The position numbers and the translations under genes are program-made. DNA of 64,000 nt, from positions 2,108,001 to 2,172,000 of the forward strand of contig NZ_JAMZFY010000001.1 of the NCBI RefSeq assembly GCF_025457605.1, read 5' to 3'. Source of the stretch: Haloarcula laminariae. GTDB taxonomy: Archaea; Halobacteriota; Halobacteria; Halobacteriales; Haloarculaceae. This document shows, piece after piece, positions 16,301 through 22,478 of the stretch (position 1 is the first letter of the stretch; each line of letters starts with the position of its first letter). The notes beneath the pieces are model-generated. The model saw only the letters and a list, made by a program, of their open reading frames with translations, had not been told where the DNA came from and ran no database searches.

Positions 16301-17131
16301 GGTACCTACGATTGGACGGTCAAGGCAACGGAGACGGACAACGCGGAGCAGTTCGGATTCGTCACAGTGGGTAACCCACCAACGCCGTTCTTCCAGGTTA
16401 GTGCGGTCAACGGCCCGGGCGTAGCCGACATCGACGACTCGCCGAACGCAACTATCACTATCGCTAACACTGGTGCCGTCGACGACACACAGACAGTCGT
16501 CCTGGAGGCGAAAAACGAGGACACCGGCGGGTCGTGGACGCAGGTAGACGCCCAGAGCCTCGCAATCGACGCCGGAAACAGCCAGGACATCACGCTCGAC
16601 CTTCCCTCCACCAAGGCGAACTATAGCTACCGAGTCGCGACCGACAACGTCACCACATCGGCACTGAGCCTGCTGGTTGGGCAGTCAAACGTCTATGTCC
16701 CTGTGGGGGACTCCATCAACATTGGGTCGGAAGACGAGGACGCAGGCTCACTCATCGAACGGAAGGGTGGCATCACGGAGCAGATGATGAACGTCAAGGT
16801 AGCGAACAACGGGACTGTCGGGGATACGCGCGACATCCGTCTCAGCATCACCAACGCCAGCGGCGCCGAGGTGTTCAATGATACCGCGGAGAACAAGCAG
16901 GTCGGAGGCGGAGACCTGACCGGACAGGGTCCTGTTCCGGCCTACGTCAACTATGACCCGAACCTGGGTACGGGGTTCTACACTTACACTATCACTGTGT
17001 ATAACGACACTACAAGCGAGAGTGTCGGATACGAGGTCACTGGCGACATGTACCTACGGGAGACTTCGAACAGTGGCGGGTCCGACAGCTCGCCGGTATC
17101 TATCGATTCCGGTACGATAACTGTCGGGTGA
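13301..17131 (+). CDS. Giant pilin-like surface protein with CARDB-type repeats
   Basis: 1276 aa. EGVSNVVAVVLLVGLTLTGVV near the N-terminus is a pilin-type helix. Residues to ~260 form the domain shared with the 604-aa protein (VAYEGGGVWR, VSPPDVAY, QYARAWAEW). After that come repeated Ig-like units, each with a dipole of the form 'V..G...TV...V.NTG' : near residues 280, 400, 480, 580, 930 and 1040 (for example STVTVSTTVKNTGAESLEGD, QTTFDVKLTNTGTESAAQTV, DTATMDVTVRNNGGTESS). This is the CARDB adhesion-domain pattern. A distinct region near residues 690-880 with YNGYNGYSGWYE and paired Cys residues interrupts them. Many NxS/T sequons are present. Codon choice is visibly more A/T-tolerant than in neighbours. 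Likely a surface adhesin or pilus-tip protein. Confidence 0.72.
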   Translation: MGHWSSLASDKEGVSNVVAVVLLVGLTLTGVVIILATGWVSINETNQQANMEIAEESMLQIDSTLEQSGGGNTTIDVPNELDGRVTVSNDQTYTLTLNNNSECSTGARPLSSIEYDDNGQAVAYEGGGVWRMTESGATTVSPPDVAYTQGSLSVSFMNISGDIQSTSELRVTTNATEQQIHQANLSRALYTEGTYTTEGPDTEPVCPRSQVENATLTIQNSQYARAWAEWARDNHNSSLVTVTDPSTLGPGDTVTIQYRLGDVSPTEFTVSDLRAARTSSSGSVTVKSRVTNTGGLRNSQAVSFEYTRQNGTVIASESKTLRLGEDESTVVQFNISDSAVESGTNDITVRANNTITSELTFDNRDGVPNTVLDARDVPDSAGVGAELDGTNVTVENNGNMTAFERVTLTVDGDERATWDIVVPPNGEENVTVGGALPTGNTGTLELRFSGRIATNGPERDPFIVGESGYFRINSVSPPTDVDAGSTVTVSTTVKNTGAESLEGDITIEIRNEDTNSQVTSTTETPDLLGTASPAGPESTTVSLDTTLNTIGNYSYQVITPNGTQSGRFYVGPQSGPNFVITSLSVSDNPVDLGNQTTFDVKLTNTGTESAAQTVWLNNSATDETIDSRRDIQLDPSESESVNWSVVANTDRFINGTNRLNVSTENVTLPTTLTIKDPDRFNAGDGTITIQESVNASITMEGAELEYNGYNGYSGWYETSDPIVVTLVIENSTGTYERVLWEDVPGTGENVNQPLAEARMYRDDLDNPYTEFLSLEPGTNVSLYATSYECWRNVDSGVDHSREGRSYDGYRCTDRGDVRLDISNDSKPNNVDPNYVVIRGDGDQVPKYDAAYEGQLTLEQMLGPGQVEEVDGEGVLNLGQDEEVFLFELSDENAFPGNETRPVVGDFNDAIARFEVIKKNRNIKTPARFEIIDVDVPARVNSGDTATMDVTVRNNGGTESSTPLRMSFDGNAQVVSKTTDKLGNNETDTVTFTLDTDSRATGTYDWTVKATETDNAEQFGFVTVGNPPTPFFQVSAVNGPGVADIDDSPNATITIANTGAVDDTQTVVLEAKNEDTGGSWTQVDAQSLAIDAGNSQDITLDLPSTKANYSYRVATDNVTTSALSLLVGQSNVYVPVGDSINIGSEDEDAGSLIERKGGITEQMMNVKVANNGTVGDTRDIRLSITNASGAEVFNDTAENKQVGGGDLTGQGPVPAYVNYDPNLGTGFYTYTITVYNDTTSESVGYEVTGDMYLRETSNSGGSDSSPVSIDSGTITVG

Positions 17132-17140
17132 TTGTTCACC
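17127..17140 (+). terminator. Small hairpin at the end of the giant gene
   Basis: GGTGA/TCACC arms around a 4-base loop span the stop codon of the gene ending at 17131. It could help termination, but there is no long T-run, so this is weak. Confidence 0.25.
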
Positions 17141-17322
17141 TGTTCGGAGGGAGGACGCGCCGCGCGTGTTATCAGTTCACGTTACTGTGGCGAGGCCGTT
17201 GCCGACGGGTGGACTAACAACACATCCTGATACTGTCTCCTCTCAGAAAACAGTTGACAGCGTTACTGCAGTCTACAGTGTGGAAGAGGGCCATCGAAAT
17301 CCGAGTTGAGAGGGATCTATCA

Positions 17323-18054
17323 TCAATTGACGATGCTAATATCGACCGTCGTCTCGTGGATGACAAGACGGTCTATCGGCGAACACGTGTATTCGTTCAC
17401 TCCTGCTCCTTCCTGCCACCTCCCTCCAAGTACACTATTCCAGCGGTCTGGCGTCTGGGTCTCCTTAGTGTACTGGGTCCCGTTTGTGTAGAGAGAAATA
17501 TTGATGCCCTCGCCCTGTCGCGTGGTGATACGTTGGTTTTTGAGGTCGCTCTGAAGCGTTACCCGGGTGTCCGACGAGATACTGAAATCTCCCCGTATCT
17601 TCGTCACCGCTAGATGGGCCGTGTCGTTGCTACAGCGCAGCGGCGGTTTTCTCACGACGACACCGCTGTCGTCACGGACGCGAAACAGCGCGCCGTTCTC
17701 GTAAATCAGTTTGGAACCGGTGTCGGTCGTCCGTACGAGGGCTCTTGTCGTGATGTTCTCTTGGGACCCATTATCGACGCTCCACCCGAGCGTTGAGTTG
17801 ACGAGTTCGAGCGAGTGACCCTGCATCTTTATCGTCGTCGACCGGCGCTCGGAGCCCGTGGTCCGGTGGTCGGCCAGCGTGGCCGCGTAGTTGCGCATCG
17901 TCTCCTCGGCGACGTTTGACTCGGTCCCTTGCTGGATCTCACCGAGCGTCCCGATACCCGTGACCGTCACGACGCCGATCATGAAGATGATCGTACTGAA
18001 CACGAGCGTAAAGGAGACCACATCCGAGACTCCGCGGTCGTCGGCCCGGTTCAT
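17323..18054 (-). CDS. Pilin-like protein, set B gene 5 (DUF7289-like)
   Basis: 243 aa. DRGVSDVVSFTLVFSTIIFM is the pilin-type N-terminus. The segment KLIYENGALFR...VVVRKPPL matches set A gene 5 and the paired motif of the two large proteins. The C-terminal part differs from set A, containing RWNSVLGGRWQEGAGVNEY and a Cys near the end. Its ATG overlaps the previous stop (ATGA). It is the last gene of the operon that begins with the secretion ATPase at 25009. Confidence 0.72.
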   Translation of the reverse strand: MNRADDRGVSDVVSFTLVFSTIIFMIGVVTVTGIGTLGEIQQGTESNVAEETMRNYAATLADHRTTGSERRSTTIKMQGHSLELVNSTLGWSVDNGSQENITTRALVRTTDTGSKLIYENGALFRVRDDSGVVVRKPPLRCSNDTAHLAVTKIRGDFSISSDTRVTLQSDLKNQRITTRQGEGINISLYTNGTQYTKETQTPDRWNSVLGGRWQEGAGVNEYTCSPIDRLVIHETTVDISIVN

Positions 18055-18500
18055 GCCGTTTGCACCTCCAGACAGTCCCGGCTGGTGTTGTAGACAGCCT
18101 CTATCGCCCCGCCGGCGACGCGGCTGTCACAGATGTCGTTCGCGTTTTCGAACCGGACCTGTGTCCCCAGGTCGCTCGCCGTCGAGTTGACGTATATCGT
18201 CGTCAGGTCGGAACTCTGAACGAGGGCTATGCGATACGCTTCCCCGCCGACCCTGTCGGGATAGTCCGACGTGAACGAAACGTCCTGGGACCCGCCCGGC
18301 GGGTCGAACTGGTCGAGTCGGACGAAGTCGCTGGCGACCCCCGAACCGATGTCTTGTAACCCCTGTCGGACTGTCTGCTCCCGCTTGTTGTCGACGTACG
18401 ACGAGCCACCCAGCAAAAGGCCCGTTATCAGTATCGTCGAGATGCCGATTGTCAGCGCCTGCGTGACCGCCGGTGAGACGGCGCGTGTGTCACCCATCAT
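18051..18500 (-). CDS. Pilin-like protein, set B gene 4 (DUF7266-like)
   Basis: 149 aa. TRAVSPAVTQALTIGISTIL is followed by LLLGGSSYVDNKREQTVRQG, clearly paralogous with set A gene 4. The RAVSP motif is close to the classic haloarchaeal pilin signature. A beta-rich ectodomain with Cys residues near the C-terminus (DICDSR, RDCLEV) could form a disulfide. Four-base overlaps join it to both neighbours. Confidence 0.72.
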   Translation of the reverse strand: MMGDTRAVSPAVTQALTIGISTILITGLLLGGSSYVDNKREQTVRQGLQDIGSGVASDFVRLDQFDPPGGSQDVSFTSDYPDRVGGEAYRIALVQSSDLTTIYVNSTASDLGTQVRFENANDICDSRVAGGAIEAVYNTSRDCLEVQTA

Positions 18501-19357
18501 GAGGTCTCGTTCACCTGGATTGTCCGCTGGTAGCTCGTCTGTGGGCCGACAAAGTTGAGATCTACTGCAGGATTAGTCAGATTCAGATCATCTTGTACGG
18601 AGTCGTCGAACTGTCCGGCTGCAGTAAGCTCGAAACGCCCCCCAGGGTTGCCTGAATCCGGAAGGTCGAAGCTGACTTCCGAATTCTCGTTATTCGGCGG
18701 GAACGAGTGGACATCTCCTGTCCCGGAACAGGAACCTGACACGACCCGTACCGTGATCTCACCCGTGAAAGAGTCACAGATAGCGGTCGTCGCATCGGTG
18801 GTACTGAATGTCTCCACGACGAGTGTGTCAGGACCAGGGCCCCGACGCGCCCTAAGTGTATATCTGTAGCCAGATTCGTTGGTAATGTTCACGTAGATAT
18901 ATTTGCTGGGTGGTGCATCAGTGAGCGTGAGATTGAAGCCAGTAATACTCCGTGTCTCGTTGACCGGTTGCCACTCACGAGCGTCCCTCCCGGTCGTTCC
19001 CGGATCCTCCAGCCCGCTCAGGTTAAGACGTTGTTCGGATTCGCCGATGTCGACCGTCGCATTCACGTACACGCCGTCCTGTTGGCCGCTGACGTTCGTG
19101 TAATATCTAGAGAAAATATTGAGCGACCGATTGAGAGCGGCTGGGTCGTCAGCGTCCGCCTCCCGGACAAGCGCCCGGACGCCGCGCTCAACGCTTGCCT
19201 CCCGCTCGGCGGCCCTGTCGATGTCCGCGACCGTCTCCGAGGTGGACGCGCTCTCGGAGACCACGAGGCTGTTCGACAGCGGGATGGCCGTCAGGAACAC
19301 GATGGCGATGGCCAGCCCGCCCAGCAGCAACACCTGCGCTCGGTCGTCGCTCACCAT
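18497..19357 (-). CDS. Pilin-like protein, set B gene 3 (DUF7261-like)
   Basis: 286 aa. MVSDDRAQVLLLGGLAIAIV has the charged-Ala-Gln-hydrophobic pattern. The helical block TVADIDRAAEREASVERGVR follows, as in set A gene 3. The ectodomain is Thr/Ser/Asn-rich with YIYVNITNESGYRYTLRA and two Cys near CDSFTGEITVRVVSGSC. It overlaps the upstream gene by 7 bp and the downstream gene by 4 bp. Likely a minor pilin. Confidence 0.7.
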   Translation of the reverse strand: MVSDDRAQVLLLGGLAIAIVFLTAIPLSNSLVVSESASTSETVADIDRAAEREASVERGVRALVREADADDPAALNRSLNIFSRYYTNVSGQQDGVYVNATVDIGESEQRLNLSGLEDPGTTGRDAREWQPVNETRSITGFNLTLTDAPPSKYIYVNITNESGYRYTLRARRGPGPDTLVVETFSTTDATTAICDSFTGEITVRVVSGSCSGTGDVHSFPPNNENSEVSFDLPDSGNPGGRFELTAAGQFDDSVQDDLNLTNPAVDLNFVGPQTSYQRTIQVNETS

Positions 19358-19926
19358 ACGACCAGTCGCACCTCCACGACGTTGTACAGGGGCCCGCTTG
19401 GATTGGCATCCTCAATGTAGAACGCCGAGTCCCTTTTGATAGACAGTCCTATCGGATTACATTGCGGGCCAGTAGTGCGGTTCATGCTGTCGGTCAGAGT
19501 CACCGAGGTCGAGGCGATAGCTGCAGAGGACGGCGGGCGTCTGTCGGCTTCCCCGCTAGTCTCAGAGGCCAGTCTCGTCTCACGGGTATCACTCTCGTTG
19601 TTCCAGTAGCTGAAATAGAGATTGTACTGGTTGGCCTGGCTGTCGAAGGTCGTGTTGAGTATCGACTCAAATGGTGCTTGGGGGAACCTGTCCCCGGTGA
19701 TGTCCCGTCCTGGACCGTAACATCGTACTGCCGCCTCCAGCGCGCCGGACTCGCCCGCGATGGAGAGAACGTCGCTTGCCCGCTGTTGCAGTTGCTGTGT
19801 CTCTGCGCGGGTCTCGTCCTCCCAGGCGCGGGTGTCGATAGCGCCCAGTCCGTACACCGTAGCCGTCACGACGAGAATGGCGGCGAGGACGCCCTCCAGC
19901 GTATAGGCCTGCCCACGACTCACCAT
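19351..19926 (-). CDS. Pilin-like protein, set B gene 2 (DUF7288-like)
   Basis: 191 aa. SRGQAYTLEGVLAAILVVTA is the pilin-type start. RASDVLSIAGESGALEAAVR and the closing GPLYNVVEVRLVVW match set A gene 2 (GQGVLAAASQRGVLKPAV, GNLYNTVRVEVVAW). Seven-base overlaps link it to the genes on either side, which supports one transcript with coupled translation. Confidence 0.72.
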   Translation of the reverse strand: MVSRGQAYTLEGVLAAILVVTATVYGLGAIDTRAWEDETRAETQQLQQRASDVLSIAGESGALEAAVRCYGPGRDITGDRFPQAPFESILNTTFDSQANQYNLYFSYWNNESDTRETRLASETSGEADRRPPSSAAIASTSVTLTDSMNRTTGPQCNPIGLSIKRDSAFYIEDANPSGPLYNVVEVRLVVW

Positions 19927-20420
19927 ACGCGGACCACCACCCAGCAGACCGGACCACAGTCGTAGTTCCGAATCCGGACGACGCGCGAGGTCGTCACGGG
20001 ACTAGAGCGTCGGTACTCGCCCCAGCTACCGGAGTCGATGAGGTCCGTAGCCGGGTCGCGTGCTCCCTCCTCCAGGGTCGTCCCGTTGACGATGCTCACG
20101 TTGACGATGGGGTCGGTCCGCCTGTCCGAGGAGACGTTCGTACCGGCTCGGAGCTTGAGCCTCGTCATGTTCCCGGACAGCTCCTCTATCCCCCCGTCCT
20201 CGTCGTAGCGCAACACGTTCTGTCCTTCGTCCGTGCTGTAGTTCTCGACGACGTACGAGGCGATTCGGTCGGCCTGGGGCTGTTTGACGCCCGGTGAAGT
20301 TCCCTCGTACACCGCCAGTGCACCGGTCTGCGTGAAGACGAACGCGCCGATGACCGTCACTAAGAGGACGCTGACACCGATGGCGAAATCCTGTGTGGTC
20401 TGACCCCGTTCCCCCGTCAT
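19920..20420 (-). CDS. Pilin-like protein, set B gene 1 (DUF7287-like)
   Basis: 166 aa. MTGERGQTTQDFAIGVSVLL aligns with set A gene 1. The ectodomain has ADRIASYVVENYSTDEGQNV and ends in NYDCGPVCWVVVRVW with a Cys pair. It follows the membrane platform gene after only six bases, so it is probably co-transcribed with the ATPase and platform genes. Confidence 0.72.
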   Translation of the reverse strand: MTGERGQTTQDFAIGVSVLLVTVIGAFVFTQTGALAVYEGTSPGVKQPQADRIASYVVENYSTDEGQNVLRYDEDGGIEELSGNMTRLKLRAGTNVSSDRRTDPIVNVSIVNGTTLEEGARDPATDLIDSGSWGEYRRSSPVTTSRVVRIRNYDCGPVCWVVVRVW

Positions 20421-20426
20421 GCTACC

Positions 20427-22478
20427 TCACCCGACCGCCATCCAGACGACGAGGGCAATCGTCGAGAGAATGACGGCGAATTTTACACCGGCCAGTAGCT
20501 TAACTTCGCGTATATATCCGGCGATGAAAGACGACAGCAGCGCCTGGAGGGTGACCGCGTGGAAGAACAGCATCGACAGCGCGTCGGTGTCGATGTTCCC
20601 CCCGAACTGGCCGCCGCCGGCGGCCCCGCCCGCACCGCCGGCGCCGCTCGCCTGCTGGGTCAGCCCGGACATCACGTCGAGGAACTGGGTCTTCAACAGC
20701 GCCATGACCCCGAGCAGCGTGAGGTAGGTCATGATGATAATGACCGTCTGCATCCGGGTTCGTGACTTCCGGGAACGGTCGATCTCGTCCTGGTTCTCGG
20801 CGGCCTGAGCCGCCGTCGAGAGCACGTCCTGTATCTGGCTCGATGCCTCCTGTGCCTCCGCGATGAGCTTCACCGTCCGGGCCATCCGCGGGATGTGGTA
20901 CTTGTTGTTGAACTCCCGCAGGGCGTCCTTGAGGCTGGTCCCGTAGTTCACCTTCGCGTGTATGGTCTCGAACTCGTCGGAGAGCTTCCCGGCGGAGGTC
21001 TCGGAGACGACCTTGATGGATTCGAGCAGGGTCATCCCGGTGTCGTTCGCGGAGGCGAGCTTCCGGAGGTTGTCCGAGAGGTTCCCGATGATGGCCTTGC
21101 GCGAGCGCTGGTTCCACTCGTAGAAGATTGCCAGCGGGATGAAGTTGATGTACATCGGGACGTACACCCAGAAGAACGTCCCCGAGACCGGGTTCCGTTC
21201 CATGCCGCCGATAGACAGCGGGGCCTCCCCGAGGACGATGCTCACGACCAGTGCGAGCACGGAGATAGGTATCGTCAGCCCCAGCACCAGCATCGGGTGG
21301 TCTCGGAAGAACAGGTGGGGCTTCTTGAGTATCTGGACCAGTTCGTGGGTCCCTTCCCGACCTTTGATGCGGTCGAAGACGCTGTAGGTCCCGGTGTAGG
21401 ACTCGACGAGACCGAGGTTGAAGACGGCGATGCCCTCGTCGACGACGACGTCCTCCTCGTCGGAGTTCGGTCGGAGGTAGCCGTCGCCGACGGCGTCCTG
21501 GGTGACAGTAGAGACGAGCACGAGGAAGGCGATGCCCGTCAGCGGAATCAGCCCGTAGACGGTCCCGTAGATGAGCATCTGCTGGGCGTTGCCCATCATC
21601 GTCATGATGACCAGAATGATGATGAGCAGGAGCGGAAACAGCGAGAGCGTCATGTACATCTCGCCGAACAGCTCCAGCGTCTCCAGCATCTTCTCCTGTT
21701 CCTGCTTGGTCGTCCGCATGTGCTTTTCCTTCTGGTCTTCGAGGAAGGAGGTCATGTCCCCGCCGGAGTTGATGATAGAGAGCATGTCGGTGAGAAACTG
21801 CGACAGCTCGTCCGAGGGAGTCTGAATCGCCTGGTTACGGACCGCGGTCCGGTAGTCGGTATCGAAATACTCCGTCTCCAGCACGATGGATTTGAACTCC
21901 TGTGCGACCTCGCCGTAGGTGTCCTCGGCCTCACCCATCGCTTCGAGGATTTCGAGCTGGTTCAACCCGCCCACCGAGAGGGCGTACATGAAGGAGATTG
22001 CGTCCGAGAGGAGGATGTTGATTTCGCGCTCGCGCGCACTGGCACGGAAATAGGGAATCGAGACGAGCGAGCCAAAGCCCACGCCGAAGCCGATGGCGCC
22101 AAACACCACGCCGGTGACGAGGATTATGAACGGGAGTTTCAGCGTGTCGATGAGCGTCAGCAGCGTCTCGTTCTGTATCGTGACGCCGATGAACGTCGGG
22201 GCCTCGTTGCCCGCGAGAAAGATGTTCACCGCGAGAAAGCCGAGCAGGCTGCCGACCAGCCAGAGGGCCGCCCCGGCGATGATACCCACGGCCAGCGCGC
22301 GCGCGAGGAACATCTCGACGTTGTCGGCCATTCGGGCCTGAGCGAGCTTGTCCTCGACGCTGTCGACGAACTCCCCCTCCTCGTCGAAGAGCCGCTGGTA
22401 AGCGGGGTAGAAGGCGTCGCCGAGCGCGCCCCCGCTGGCGAGCTCATTTTGCCTGTTTCCCTTCGTGTCCAGACTCAT
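20427..22478 (-). CDS. Type IV pilus / type II secretion platform protein (GspF/PilC/TadC family)
   Basis: 683 aa polytopic membrane protein that anchors the assembly ATPase and pilins. It has two T2SSF domains, one around residues 150-290 (LLSDAISFMYALSVGGLNQ, FLTDMLSIINSGGDMTSFLE) and one around 470-600 (GNLSDNLRKLASANDTGMTL, AQEASSQIQDVLSTAA). Each is followed by hydrophobic pairs, giving about nine TM segments. This two-domain layout is typical of haloarchaeal PilC. The Gly/Ala-rich loop GAGGAGGAAGGGQFGG lies between the last TM segments. The ATG overlaps the ATPase stop by 4 bp. Confidence 0.92.
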   Translation of the reverse strand: MSLDTKGNRQNELASGGALGDAFYPAYQRLFDEEGEFVDSVEDKLAQARMADNVEMFLARALAVGIIAGAALWLVGSLLGFLAVNIFLAGNEAPTFIGVTIQNETLLTLIDTLKLPFIILVTGVVFGAIGFGVGFGSLVSIPYFRASAREREINILLSDAISFMYALSVGGLNQLEILEAMGEAEDTYGEVAQEFKSIVLETEYFDTDYRTAVRNQAIQTPSDELSQFLTDMLSIINSGGDMTSFLEDQKEKHMRTTKQEQEKMLETLELFGEMYMTLSLFPLLLIIILVIMTMMGNAQQMLIYGTVYGLIPLTGIAFLVLVSTVTQDAVGDGYLRPNSDEEDVVVDEGIAVFNLGLVESYTGTYSVFDRIKGREGTHELVQILKKPHLFFRDHPMLVLGLTIPISVLALVVSIVLGEAPLSIGGMERNPVSGTFFWVYVPMYINFIPLAIFYEWNQRSRKAIIGNLSDNLRKLASANDTGMTLLESIKVVSETSAGKLSDEFETIHAKVNYGTSLKDALREFNNKYHIPRMARTVKLIAEAQEASSQIQDVLSTAAQAAENQDEIDRSRKSRTRMQTVIIIMTYLTLLGVMALLKTQFLDVMSGLTQQASGAGGAGGAAGGGQFGGNIDTDALSMLFFHAVTLQALLSSFIAGYIREVKLLAGVKFAVILSTIALVVWMAVG

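Noticed and set aside
12463-17131. Attachment-site copy of the tRNA 3' end
   Set aside because: I looked for a second CCGGGTTCAAATCCCGG-like segment up to 17.3 kb and saw none, so integration is not supported directly.
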